A stretch of DNA of 64,000 bases from assembly GCA_022361395.1 (NCBI GenBank), contig JAKSAX010000320.1, positions 1 to 64,000 on the forward strand. Direction: 5' to 3'. Positions 19,022 to 29,293 of the stretch are shown here, piece by piece. The translations under genes were made by a program, and so were the position numbers. Every line of letters begins with the position of its first letter. Position 1 is the first letter of the stretch. The stretch is from Desulfobacterales bacterium. GTDB lineage: Bacteria > Desulfobacterota > Desulfobacteria > Desulfobacterales > Desulfobacteraceae. Under the pieces are notes generated by a model, which did not search any database, was not told the DNA's origin, and saw nothing but the letters and a program-made list of their open reading frames with translations.

Positions 19022-22000
19022 ATGCCCGAAAATACTGCGTCATCCCAAGCTGTAGGAAAAGTCGTACAGGCGCATGGTCAGGTTCGTGCCGAATCCGGCA
19101 CCGAGGTCAGAACCCTTGAAACCGGAAGCGATATTTTCCAGGGGGATGTTATCATCACGGCCAAGGAGAGCGGAATCGAAATTCTCTTTAATGATAAGAC
19201 CGCCCTTTCCCAGGGTGAAGAGAGCCAGATCTCAGTGGATTCCTATGTCTATAATGCCTCTGATCCGTCCGGTTCCGATCTGCTTCTCCAGATGACAAAA
19301 GGGGTTTTCCGGACGGTTACCGGTGAAATCGCAGAACAGAATCCCGATCATTTCCAGCTAAAATCCCCCCTTGCCACCATTGGTATCCGCGGCACCACGG
19401 TTGTCAGCGAGGTGGGCGGCATTACGGAAAAGCACGGTGTGGAAGATATCGGTCCCGGAAAAGTCCTTGTGGTACAGGATGCCATGGGAAATATCCAGTT
19501 CATTGACGCCCCGAAACTGATCATTGACCTGATCCAGGGCCAGGCCATCAGGGCGCCCCGCCCCCTGACGGACCAGGAACTCCAGCAGTTTAAGTCCAGC
19601 GCCCCTTTAACCACCCAGGGCGAGGAACCGGCAGTTGATGAAGGAGAAGAGAGCGAAGAGGGCGAAGATGAGGAAGGCACAGGAGATGAAACTGCAGAGG
19701 CCACTGATGGTGAAGATATCTTTTCCGACGGTACCATATTAGGGGTGCTTGATTATTCAGATATTGATGAGTTGGTGTTTTATGAATCAGCACTTCCAAG
19801 TGAGTTTGAATTAGTCCCCACATATTCGCCGACGCGCGAGGAAGTCTTCGAAGAGGCGGCAGAAGAAACTGTTGAGGACGATACCGAAGATACTCAATCT
19901 GAAGACGAAACCATTACCGGCACAGATTCTTCCGAAAGCCTGAGCGGCGGAGACGGTGACGATACGATCTACGGCTATGGCGGAAACGACACCATAAGCG
20001 GTGGTGCGGATGATGATGATATATACGGGGGTGACGGTGATGACAGTATCTCCGGTGGTAGCGGCAACGATAACCTGGACGGTGGCGACGGTATTGATTC
20101 CCTGATGGGGGGCGCCGGCGCAGATACCATTGACGGCGGCAACTGGAGTACCGATGATGCAAGAAATTATCTGAGCTATGCTGACGATCCCGGTGCCGTT
20201 CAGATAGATATAGACTATACCTGGAAAAATGGCTCCGGTACCTACTCGGGCTCGGCAACCGACGGCTGGGGAGATAAGGATACGTTAATCGATATCGACC
20301 GGTTTGCCGGTTCAGATTACGGGGACAAAATAACCATCTCCATTGATGATGTGGACGGGGATTGCAATAACCGGTTTTACATCTGGGGCGGTGACGGGGC
20401 TGATACGATTACAGGGACCTATGACAGTGAGAATAATAATTACGATCGGGTCAGGGTGATGTACTTTGATGATCCGGGCGGGGTTGATGTTGACCTGGCA
20501 GAGGGCACAGGCAAAGACGGCTGGGGCAATACAGATGTATTGAAGGATATCAATGCCGTCGGCGGATCGGATCACAATGATACCCTTTTAGGGTCAGACA
20601 ACTACAACGAAGGCTTTTTCGGAACCCTTGGGGATGACAGTATTGACGGCGGCACTAGTGACTGGGACTGGGTCGCTTATGACTGGGGCGGTATTGAGGA
20701 GTCCAGCGTACGCCAGATGGAAATTAACCTTGATGACGGATACGCCATAGGAAAGGACAGCGGCGGAGCAGATGTGTTCGACGATACCCTGAAAGGAATT
20801 GAAGCGGCCTGGGGATCGGTTTATGACGATACCATCATCGGCAGCGAGACCAGTGTGGAACTGTCCGGATCGGAGGGGAACGATTCCCTGGTCGGCGGAA
20901 GTTATAATTCAAAAAACTACACTGAGACGTTTATCGGCGGAAAAGGGGATGACACCATAGACGGCGGCGGCTTTTCAGGCCCCCATCCTAAAAACAAGGT
21001 CGACTACAACGCATATGATTCCGATGATGGTGCCACCGGCGGGGTAACCGTTGATATCGACTATACGCACAACGGATCCGGCACTTATGTGGGCAGTGCC
21101 ACGGACCCATTCGGGGATCATGATACCCTGATAGATATCAACCGTTTTAACCTGTCTGACAATGACGATAAAATAACCATTACCATAAATGACCAGGACA
21201 GCGGCTTCGATACCCGCTGGTACATTTACGGAAATGACGGTGCCGACACCATGATCGGTACTCCAGGCGAACGGATAAGGGTCTTGTACCATGATGATCC
21301 AGACGGGGTCACCGTTGACCTTGAAGCCGGAACAGCAGTTGACGGCTGGGGCAATACAGATATAATAACCGATATTTTCCAGGTCAGCGGCTCCAATGAG
21401 GGTGAGGATGACATTACGGGGAGTTCTTCCGACGATATGCTCATCGGGTCCATGGGCAATGATTCGCTTAACGGTGGTTCTGGGAACGATTCCGCTGACT
21501 ACTCCTGGCTGTACGGTGTGGACGGTTTGTTTTATGTTGAAGTGGACCTGTGGCTGAATGAGGCTGAGGGCTTTTCCGGTGATGAGAGCAGGCTTTTCAG
21601 GGATAGCCTGACCAGTATTGAAAATGCCGGCGGCACAGATGGCGGAAATGATTTCCTGACCGGTGATTCGGGTGACAATGAACTGGAAGGGTATGGGGGG
21701 GATGACACCCTTGACGGGTACTCAGGAGGTAACGATACCCTTTATGGCGGAGACGGGAGCGACGTGTTCCGGCTGGTTGACGGTAATTCGTCTTACTCCG
21801 ATGTGATTGCTGATTTCAGTTATACGGAGTCAGACCTGGTGCAGATTGATGAACAGACCCTCGGGTTTTCCGCCAACGGAAATACCGATTTTACAAAGGC
21901 GTTTGATATCGGCGGAGAGGTGGATCCTGAGTTCTATAAGATTATCGCAGTTACAGATCAGGCCACCAGTACTGACGAGAATAACAGGTTTGTGGATGTG

Positions 22001-22225
22001 GCCAGTGTAATTGATAGTGCACTGACCAACGTAGGCATGAGCGGCAGCCAGGCCACTTATTTTGTGGTCAGTGACGGAGAAGATACCCGTGGATATTACT
22101 GGGCAGGGGATTCTGACGCCGGATACGATGTTGATGCGTCGGAACTCCAATTGATGGTGCAGATGGAAGGAATCACCAGCCTGTCGGATATGACGGAAGA
22201 CCATGTTCAGATTATTGAGGCTTGA
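19022..22225 (+). CDS. FecR-domain / RTX (hemolysin-type Ca-binding) repeat surface protein
   Basis: N-terminal FecR-like region (GDVIITAKESGIEILFNDKTALSQGEES..LKSPLATIGIRGTTVV), acidic linker, then GGDGDDTIYGYGGNDTISGGADDDDIYGGDGDD nonapeptide arrays, Gly/Asp-rich to C-terminus. Confidence 0.88.
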   Translation: MPENTASSQAVGKVVQAHGQVRAESGTEVRTLETGSDIFQGDVIITAKESGIEILFNDKTALSQGEESQISVDSYVYNASDPSGSDLLLQMTKGVFRTVTGEIAEQNPDHFQLKSPLATIGIRGTTVVSEVGGITEKHGVEDIGPGKVLVVQDAMGNIQFIDAPKLIIDLIQGQAIRAPRPLTDQELQQFKSSAPLTTQGEEPAVDEGEESEEGEDEEGTGDETAEATDGEDIFSDGTILGVLDYSDIDELVFYESALPSEFELVPTYSPTREEVFEEAAEETVEDDTEDTQSEDETITGTDSSESLSGGDGDDTIYGYGGNDTISGGADDDDIYGGDGDDSISGGSGNDNLDGGDGIDSLMGGAGADTIDGGNWSTDDARNYLSYADDPGAVQIDIDYTWKNGSGTYSGSATDGWGDKDTLIDIDRFAGSDYGDKITISIDDVDGDCNNRFYIWGGDGADTITGTYDSENNNYDRVRVMYFDDPGGVDVDLAEGTGKDGWGNTDVLKDINAVGGSDHNDTLLGSDNYNEGFFGTLGDDSIDGGTSDWDWVAYDWGGIEESSVRQMEINLDDGYAIGKDSGGADVFDDTLKGIEAAWGSVYDDTIIGSETSVELSGSEGNDSLVGGSYNSKNYTETFIGGKGDDTIDGGGFSGPHPKNKVDYNAYDSDDGATGGVTVDIDYTHNGSGTYVGSATDPFGDHDTLIDINRFNLSDNDDKITITINDQDSGFDTRWYIYGNDGADTMIGTPGERIRVLYHDDPDGVTVDLEAGTAVDGWGNTDIITDIFQVSGSNEGEDDITGSSSDDMLIGSMGNDSLNGGSGNDSADYSWLYGVDGLFYVEVDLWLNEAEGFSGDESRLFRDSLTSIENAGGTDGGNDFLTGDSGDNELEGYGGDDTLDGYSGGNDTLYGGDGSDVFRLVDGNSSYSDVIADFSYTESDLVQIDEQTLGFSANGNTDFTKAFDIGGEVDPEFYKIIAVTDQATSTDENNRFVDVASVIDSALTNVGMSGSQATYFVVSDGEDTRGYYWAGDSDAGYDVDASELQLMVQMEGITSLSDMTEDHVQIIEA

Positions 22226-22289
22226 TCCATAGCAGATAACAAAATTGCGTTTCGGAAAAATACGCAGTGAGAAAACCTATTCGGTACTA

Positions 22290-22328
22290 TTGCCCTGCCG
22301 GTGTTTGATTCGGCAGGGCAGTTTTTTT
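22290..22328 (+). terminator. Rho-independent terminator after RTX gene
   Basis: TGCCCTGCCG-gtgtttgatt-CGGCAGGGCAGTTTTTTT. Confidence 0.85.
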
Positions 22329-22548
22329 AGAAGGCTTTTTTAAAGGGGGACTGTCCGGTCCGCATCCTTTTAATCACAAAAATGAGTTTAAAACCGGCTT
22401 CAGTTTTGGGTTTTTAACGCATAATCACAAAAAAGTATTAATAAAATCACAAATTTGTATTTTTATTGAAAGTGGTTTGTAATCGTGTTGTGTTAATATA
22501 TTTAATAAACTTAGGTTGTTATCGTTTGAAAGATGCCGTTTTTCACAC

Positions 22549-22564
22549 TGGCACCTCTCTTGCT
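22549..22564 (+). promoter_or_regulatory. Sigma-54 (-24/-12) promoter for glnK-amtB
   Basis: TGGCACCTCTCTTGCT; GG-N10-GC spacing, 60 nt upstream of the P-II start. Confidence 0.85.
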
Positions 22565-22599
22565 CTATAAGAGACCAAGTTAAATCAACCTGTTTTTAA

Positions 22600-22962
<363 letters not shown>

Positions 22963-22988
22963 TGATAATTCCCGAGGAGAATTGTAAA

Positions 22989-24380
22989 ATGAAATATATC
23001 GGAATGATTTTAGTAGCGTTTATCTGCAGCATGACCACGGCCTGGGCCGGAGAAGGGCTTACCAATAAAGATGCCATTGCCATGGTGCAGTCCCACGCCG
23101 ACTATGTCTGGACCCTGGTCTGTGCCGTGCTCGTATTTTTTATGCAGGCAGGGTTTGCCATGGTTGAGGCCGGATTCACCCGGGCCAAGAATGCCGTGAA
23201 TATAATGATGAAAAACCTCATGGACTTTTCCATGGGCACGATCTCTTTCTGGGCTGTGGGGTTCGGCATCATGTTCGGTGTTTCCAAAACCGGTTTTTTC
23301 GGCACCACCGGTTTTTTCCTAAGTGATTTTGAAGTCGGGGGAGATCCCTGGGTCCTTGCCTTCTGGATGTTCCAAGTGGTTTTTGCCGCCACTGCCGCCA
23401 CCATTGTATCCGGAGCCATGGCCGAACGGACAAAATTCACGGCTTACCTGGTGTATACGGCCTGTGTTACCGGCCTGATTTACCCGGTTTTCGGGTCCTG
23501 GGCGTGGGGATCCCTGCTCAACGGCTCAGGGTGGCTTGAAGGCCTGGGCTTTATCGATTTTGCAGGCTCCACCGTTGTTCACTCCGTGGGCGGCTGGGCT
23601 GCCCTTGCCGGTGCCGTGGTCCTTGGCCCCCGTCTGGGGAAATATACAAAAGACGGCCGGGTCAAACCGATTCTGGGCCACAACATCCCCCTGGCAGCCC
23701 TTGGTGTTTTTATTCTCTGGGTCGGCTGGTTCGGATTTAACCCCGGGTCCACCACTGCTGCAAATAAAGATATTGCCATGATTTTTGTGAATACCAACCT
23801 GGCGGCTGCTGCCGGTGCTGTCTTGGCCATGATCGTCTCCTGGATGAAGTTTGGAAAGCCCGAAGTAGGCATGAGCCTTAACGGCGCACTTGCCGGGCTC
23901 GTGGGGATTACTGCCGGATGCGCCAATGTCAGCCCCGGCAGCGCCGTTATTATCGGTGCTGTTGCCGGCATCCTTGTGGTCTTTTCCGTTCTCTTTTTTG
24001 AGAAAATCCGGATTGATGATCCCGTGGGTGCTATTTCCGTCCACGGTGTCTGCGGTGCCTGGGGAACCCTTGCGGCCGGTATTTTCAACATCGGCGGTAC
24101 CTCGTTGGCCATCCTGTCCGTACAGGGCATCGGTATCCTGGCCTGTTTTGCCTGGACATTTACCGCAGCCTATGCCCTGTTCAAAACCATTGATGCCGTT
24201 ATGGGACTGAGGGTGTCTGAAGAGGAGGAGCTGGAAGGGCTGGATGCAACGGAACACGGCGGCAACGCCTATCCCGATTTTACCACCATCAACCACGGCA
24301 GCGGATTTTCCGGCAGTGCTTCCGGCGGCGGTGAAGCAGCAGCTTCTGCTTATTCATCCACGCTGGCCAGCCAGCCCTGA
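22989..24380 (+). CDS. amtB: Ammonium transporter
   Basis: Multi-TM; FMQAGFAMVEAGFTRAKN, DFAGSTVVHSVGGWAALAGA, VHGVCGAWGTLAAGIF. Confidence 0.95.
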   Translation: MKYIGMILVAFICSMTTAWAGEGLTNKDAIAMVQSHADYVWTLVCAVLVFFMQAGFAMVEAGFTRAKNAVNIMMKNLMDFSMGTISFWAVGFGIMFGVSKTGFFGTTGFFLSDFEVGGDPWVLAFWMFQVVFAATAATIVSGAMAERTKFTAYLVYTACVTGLIYPVFGSWAWGSLLNGSGWLEGLGFIDFAGSTVVHSVGGWAALAGAVVLGPRLGKYTKDGRVKPILGHNIPLAALGVFILWVGWFGFNPGSTTAANKDIAMIFVNTNLAAAAGAVLAMIVSWMKFGKPEVGMSLNGALAGLVGITAGCANVSPGSAVIIGAVAGILVVFSVLFFEKIRIDDPVGAISVHGVCGAWGTLAAGIFNIGGTSLAILSVQGIGILACFAWTFTAAYALFKTIDAVMGLRVSEEEELEGLDATEHGGNAYPDFTTINHGSGFSGSASGGGEAAASAYSSTLASQP

Positions 24381-24405
24381 TTCCATCTGCCCCATAGGCA
24401 ATTAA

Positions 24406-24442
24406 AAAACCTGCTGTCTCTACCGGAGACAGCGGGTTTTTG
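24406..24442 (+). terminator. Rho-independent terminator after amtB
   Basis: CCTGCTGTCTC-tacc-GGAGACAGCGGGTTTTT. Confidence 0.85.
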
Positions 24443-24512
24443 TCTTTCAGGTTTCATCGGTTCGTGGTATGGTTGGCTTTTTCAAAGGCCAAGACCTGTA
24501 AAAAGGAAGAGG

Positions 24513-25271
24513 ATGTATCCGCCCCGCAACCTGATCAAATCCGCTTTGTTTGTAGCCATCCTGACAGCCGTACTGACCCTGGGATACCGGAATCTGGATT
24601 ATAATTGGCAATGGTACAGGATCATGCCCTACTTTTTTCCTGCACAAGGATCCGGGCTCCTGGTTCAGGGGCTTTTTATCACCCTGAAAATTTCCGGTAT
24701 CGGTCTTATCCTGTCCCTGGTTCTGGGCGGGATGTCCGCCATGGCAAGGCTTTCTCCGTATCCGGTGTTGAGAATCCTGGCATGGATATATGTGGAGACC
24801 ATCAGAAATACCCCCCTGCTCATCCAGATTTTTCTGATCTATTTTGTTATTTCACCGGTGCTGGATATCTCAGCCTTCTGGTCTGCGGTATGGGCCCTGA
24901 GTCTCTTTGAGGGGGCCTACGCCTCTGAGATTATCCGGTCCGGCATTTTAGGGATTGATAAAGGCCAGATTGAGGCGGCCCTGGGACTTGGGCTGTCTAA
25001 GCCCGTGATTTACTACAAGGTGATTGTCCCCCAGATGCTCAGATCAACATTGCCGATACTTGCGGGGCAGAGCGTCTCTTTGATCAAGGATTCCGCACTG
25101 GTCTCAACCATTTCCATTTATGATCTGACCATGCAGGCCCAGAAAATCGTATCACAGACATTTTTAACTTTTGAAATCTGGTTTGCTGTGGCATTATGCT
25201 ATTTGATCATTACGGCAAGCCTTTCTTTTTTAATCAGGCAACTGGAAATCCGGATGAAGTATATCCACTAA
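24513..25271 (+). CDS. Polar amino-acid ABC transporter permease
   Basis: GLFITLKISGIGLILSLVLGG, EAALGLGLSKPVIYYKVIVPQMLRSTLPILAGQSVSLIKDSALVSTIS. Confidence 0.92.
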   Translation: MYPPRNLIKSALFVAILTAVLTLGYRNLDYNWQWYRIMPYFFPAQGSGLLVQGLFITLKISGIGLILSLVLGGMSAMARLSPYPVLRILAWIYVETIRNTPLLIQIFLIYFVISPVLDISAFWSAVWALSLFEGAYASEIIRSGILGIDKGQIEAALGLGLSKPVIYYKVIVPQMLRSTLPILAGQSVSLIKDSALVSTISIYDLTMQAQKIVSQTFLTFEIWFAVALCYLIITASLSFLIRQLEIRMKYIH

Positions 25272-25297
25272 ATTCATTGTTCTACAAGGAGATCAGG

Positions 25298-26113
25298 ATG
25301 AAAAAACTAGCAAGCATACTTGTGGTGTTTATACTGGCGGCGGGGACTGCCTTTGCCGGGCAGACCGGTGCCATGCTGTCCAAAGAAAGTGTCATTGAAA
25401 AAATCCAGAAACAGGGGGTTTTGCGGGTGGGCATGTCCACCTTTGTTCCCTGGGCCATGAAAGATAAAAAGGGTGAGCTCATTGGATTTGAAATTGATGT
25501 GGCTAGAAAACTGGCCAAGGATATGGGTGTTGACGTAGAGTTCGTACCCACGGCCTGGTCAGGTATTATCCCGGCCCTGCTCACGGGAAAATTTGACGTG
25601 ATCATCGGCGGCATGGGGATTACGCCGGAGCGTAACCTCAAGGTGAACTTTACCATGCCCTATGAGTTTTCAGGCATGTCCATGGTGGCTCACAGGAAAA
25701 AAGCCGACGGCTTCTCCGGGATCGGGGATTTTAATAAAAAGGAGGTGGTCATCGCGGTCCGCATGGGCACAACGGCAGAGCAGGCAGCCAGAAAGTTCAT
25801 GCCCAAAGCGGAGTTCAAGCTGTTTGAAAATGAAAGCCAGGCCCTCCAGGAGTTGAATATCGGCCGGGTCCATGCCGTGGTCTCGTCAGCCCCCATGCCT
25901 GCCTTCCACGCCCTCAAGTTTCCGGACAAGCTCTTTGTTCCCATTAAGGAGAATTTTACCAAGGAACCCATCGGATTTGCCCTGCGCAAAGGGGATTATG
26001 ATGCCCTGAACTTTTTCAACAACTGGATTCTTATCAACCACGCCTCAGGTTTTCTGAAAGAAAGGCAGGCCTATTGGTTTGAAACAAAAGAATGGGAAAG
26101 CCTTGTTCAATAA
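25298..26113 (+). CDS. Amino-acid ABC transporter substrate-binding protein
   Basis: Signal peptide; LRVGMSTFVPWAMKDKKGELIGFEIDVARKLAKDMGVDVEFVPTAWSGIIPALLTGKFDVIIGGMGITPER. Confidence 0.93.
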   Translation: MKKLASILVVFILAAGTAFAGQTGAMLSKESVIEKIQKQGVLRVGMSTFVPWAMKDKKGELIGFEIDVARKLAKDMGVDVEFVPTAWSGIIPALLTGKFDVIIGGMGITPERNLKVNFTMPYEFSGMSMVAHRKKADGFSGIGDFNKKEVVIAVRMGTTAEQAARKFMPKAEFKLFENESQALQELNIGRVHAVVSSAPMPAFHALKFPDKLFVPIKENFTKEPIGFALRKGDYDALNFFNNWILINHASGFLKERQAYWFETKEWESLVQ

Positions 26114-26987
26114 ACCTTCCAACAAAATAACCCCTGTGGATATGGCGGCAATTGTTCTTGTCATTGCCGCCATATCCTATTTTTTGGCCCGCATGGGAAC
26201 GACCCTGGCCTACGAGTGGAACTGGGCCGCCATTCCCCAGTACTTCATGTTCAGGGATGCTGAAACCGGGAACCTGGTGCCCAATATCCTGCTGCGGGGT
26301 TTTTTTACAACCCTAAAACTCAGTGTGTGGGCCACGGTGCTGGCCTTTGCCCTGGGAACCCTTTCAGGAGTAATGGGGGCCAGGGGGAACGGGTTCCAGC
26401 GCTTTGTCAGCAGAACCTACGTGGAAATCGTCCGGAATATTCCTTCCCTGGTACTGCTGATTATATTTTACTATTTTGTTTCCAGCCAGTTCCTGGATCT
26501 TCTGGGGCTCGATACCTGGCTGCGCAGCCAAAGCCAGTGGGTCAGGGATATCACCGGTTTTTTATGGGCAGAACCGGGCAGTATCAATGCCTTTGTCTCC
26601 GCGGTGACTGCACTTGCCCTTTATGAAGGGGCCTATATATCGGAGATTGTAAGGGGAGGGATACTCGGTTTGCCCAGGGGGCAGTGGGAGGCTGCCTATG
26701 CCATCGGGTTGTCCGGGCCCGCAACCTTCCGCCTTGTGATTCTGCCCCAGGCCTTCCGGCAGGTGGCCTTCCCCCTGGCAGGACAGTTCATCTCCACCAT
26801 CAAGGATTCAGCCATTGTGTCGGTGATTTCCATTCAGGAGCTGACCTTTCAGGGGATGGAACTCATGGCGGCCACCTTTCTTACCTTTGAGATCTGGATT
26901 ACGGTGACCCTCCTTTACTTTGTCCTTACCTTTTCCCTTTCCAGGGGAATCGCCTTTCTGGAGAAACGCTCTGCCCCAAGGGCCTAA
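26079..26987 (+). CDS. Polar amino-acid ABC transporter permease (second)
   Basis: RGFFTTLKLSVWATVLAFALGTLSG, EAAYAIGLSGPATFRLVILPQAFRQVAFPLAGQFISTIKDSAIVSVIS. Confidence 0.9.
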   Translation: MKQKNGKALFNKPSNKITPVDMAAIVLVIAAISYFLARMGTTLAYEWNWAAIPQYFMFRDAETGNLVPNILLRGFFTTLKLSVWATVLAFALGTLSGVMGARGNGFQRFVSRTYVEIVRNIPSLVLLIIFYYFVSSQFLDLLGLDTWLRSQSQWVRDITGFLWAEPGSINAFVSAVTALALYEGAYISEIVRGGILGLPRGQWEAAYAIGLSGPATFRLVILPQAFRQVAFPLAGQFISTIKDSAIVSVISIQELTFQGMELMAATFLTFEIWITVTLLYFVLTFSLSRGIAFLEKRSAPRA

Positions 26988-26988
26988 C

Positions 26989-27690
26989 TTATCCCCCTGA
27001 ATCAAAGAACCTGTCGTTCAGCTTATATCCGACTCCGTAAACCGATTGGATCAGGCTAATACCGGGAAGGCCGTTTTTTATTTTCTTCCTCAGGTTTTTT
27101 ACATGGCTGTCCACGGTGCGTTCATAACCTTCGAAATGGTACCCCTGGACCTTGTCCAGAAGCTCTGCCCTGGAAAAGACCCTTCCCGGCCGGGCCATCA
27201 GCAGGTGCAGTATTCCGAATTCATTGGGAGTAAGGAACAACTCCTCCTCCCGGAGCGTGCAGGTGTGCCGGTCTTTGTTCAGTGCAAGGGGGCCGATGCG
27301 AAGCTCGTTTTCAGGCAAAGGGGGCCGGGTCCTGCGGAGGACCGCTTTGACCCGGGCCACCACTTCCCGCGGGCTGAACGGTTTACAGATGTAATCGTCG
27401 GCACCCAGTTCGAGCCCTGTGAGGCGGTCAACTTCAGACACCCTGGCCGTCAGCATGATAACCGGGATATTCGAGGATTTCCGGATTGCTTTACACAGGG
27501 TCAGCCCGTCTTTGCCGGGCAGCATTACATCCAGAAGGATGAGATCCACGGCAGTGCTTCTGATCACATCCTCCACAATGTCACCGCGGTCAAGAACTGT
27601 GGTCTTGAAGCCGTCGTTGTCCAGGTAATCCCGGATCAGTAGGGCAATCTTTTCTTCATCTTCAACAATCAATATATGGGCTGCGTTCAT
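26989..27690 (-). CDS. OmpR/PhoB-family response regulator
   Basis: REC domain ILIVEDEEKIALLIRDYL..DLILLDVMLPGKDGL and winged-helix C-terminus. Confidence 0.93.
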   Translation of the reverse strand: MNAAHILIVEDEEKIALLIRDYLDNDGFKTTVLDRGDIVEDVIRSTAVDLILLDVMLPGKDGLTLCKAIRKSSNIPVIMLTARVSEVDRLTGLELGADDYICKPFSPREVVARVKAVLRRTRPPLPENELRIGPLALNKDRHTCTLREEELFLTPNEFGILHLLMARPGRVFSRAELLDKVQGYHFEGYERTVDSHVKNLRKKIKNGLPGISLIQSVYGVGYKLNDRFFDSGG

Positions 27691-29192
27691 TTGTTTTTCC
27701 TTAGCGCGGCGTTGTTGTTACCCAGTGCCGGCAGTTTTATCTCTATCCCAAGTCCCCCTAAATCAGATGCTGCCGCCTTTATCTTACCACCGTGAGCCAG
27801 GATAATATGCTTGCAGATGGCAAGCCCCAAACCGCTTCCCCCCTGCTTCCTGTTCCGGGATTCCTCTACACGGAACAGGCGGTCAAACAGCCTGGAATGA
27901 AGGTGGGCAGGTACGCCCGGGCCGGAATTTTCAACCGCCAATCCTACCTGGTTTTTATGACGCAGGCAAGTAATTCTGAGGCGTCCGGGCCGGTCTGAGT
28001 ATGTCAGGGCGTTTTTCAAAAGATTGGAAAAAACCTGGACCAGGCGGTCAGGGTCTGCCTGGACCATTATCCGCTCTTCCACATTGACTTCCACATGGAT
28101 CCGGTTATATTCGAACTGGTGCCTGAACCGTTCCAGGGTCATGGCCAGAAGACCTGCAACATCCACGGGGGAGGCGGTCATGGGTATCATCCCCGCCTCT
28201 GCCATGGACAGGTCGTTGAGATCATTGACCAGGCGGATGAGATGGCTGACCTCGGCGTGAAGGGAATTGACCGAGGCGGCATCTAATTCCCGTATACCGT
28301 CCTGGACCGCCTCAAGCTCACCCTGAAGAATTGAAAGCGGGGTGCGCAGTTCATGGGAAATATCCGAAAGCCAGCGTGTCTGCCGGCGTTCATAATCTCC
28401 CAGTGTTGTGGCCAGCCAGTTAAAATCTTCAGCCAGTTGGCCTAGTTCGTCTCCGGTATTCAGGTGGATTCTTGTGTCAAATTTACGCCTGCCCAATGCC
28501 CGGGTGGCCCGGGATAGTTTTCGTATCGGAGATAAGAGGTGGAAGGCCAGGACAAAAGAGACAAGTACCGAACATATTAAAAAGAGCCCTCCGGCCAGGT
28601 AAAAGCTTGCCGTCTGCTGTTTTAAAAATTGAAGATCCATGGGGTGGGACAGGTTGGGTGCCCTGTCAAACCCAAGGAATCCCACCGGGTCTCCCTTGTC
28701 CGGAATAGGGCGGAGATACTCAGGAAGGGCAATGAATCTCCGGCCCATTATCAATGTTTTATCCTTGTCCAGAAGCACGACCCTGGGGCCAAGCTCCCTG
28801 TCACCGGGCTGGGGCGGAGGACCTGTAAATCCGGGACGGAAAGGCGGTTGCCTGCCATCAGGACCGGAACCCGGCCAGATCTGTCTGGATAATTCTTCAT
28901 CCGGCGGCGGATTATTGCCTGTCAACCCGGCTGCTGCCATAATGGTGATCCATGCGAAGTGATTCTGTTTCAGGTGGGTGAAACTGCCCTTTTCCCTGAA
29001 CTCCCGGTCAAGGATTTCCACCAGGGCGTCCAGTTGATTATATTCAATCCCGGCCACATAATCGGAAAAATTTTTAAATGCATAAAATTGAATAAGGCCG
29101 ATGAGAATGGCCACAAGGACGATGCCGGTGAGCAGGAATGAAAAGAAAAATTTAGTCAGTAATGGGATGCGCATGGGTATATCCGGTTTCAT
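27687..29192 (-). CDS. Sensor histidine kinase (HAMP/HisKA/HATPase)
   Basis: LSDISHELRTPLSILQGELEAV, HATPase N/G boxes; overlaps response regulator start. Confidence 0.93.
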   Translation of the reverse strand: MKPDIPMRIPLLTKFFFSFLLTGIVLVAILIGLIQFYAFKNFSDYVAGIEYNQLDALVEILDREFREKGSFTHLKQNHFAWITIMAAAGLTGNNPPPDEELSRQIWPGSGPDGRQPPFRPGFTGPPPQPGDRELGPRVVLLDKDKTLIMGRRFIALPEYLRPIPDKGDPVGFLGFDRAPNLSHPMDLQFLKQQTASFYLAGGLFLICSVLVSFVLAFHLLSPIRKLSRATRALGRRKFDTRIHLNTGDELGQLAEDFNWLATTLGDYERRQTRWLSDISHELRTPLSILQGELEAVQDGIRELDAASVNSLHAEVSHLIRLVNDLNDLSMAEAGMIPMTASPVDVAGLLAMTLERFRHQFEYNRIHVEVNVEERIMVQADPDRLVQVFSNLLKNALTYSDRPGRLRITCLRHKNQVGLAVENSGPGVPAHLHSRLFDRLFRVEESRNRKQGGSGLGLAICKHIILAHGGKIKAAASDLGGLGIEIKLPALGNNNAALRKNK

Positions 29193-29293
29193 TCAAATTC
29201 AGGAACAGGGTAATGGATTTTTTCCTGTTTTTCAAATCACTGCCTGCTTTTCCGTTCTTTTCCATATTTGAATCTTGATAAAAACCGGAAATC

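Noticed and set aside
19900-20150. Short tandem DNA repeats in the RTX gene
   Set aside because: They encode Ca-binding GGxGxDxxx nonapeptides and are not a CRISPR or VNTR locus; antisense ORFs there (e.g. 19914..20258) are artefacts.
23526-24296. Long antisense ORF (256 aa) opposite amtB
   Set aside because: Strand of amtB is unambiguous by motif; antisense frame has no recognisable family.
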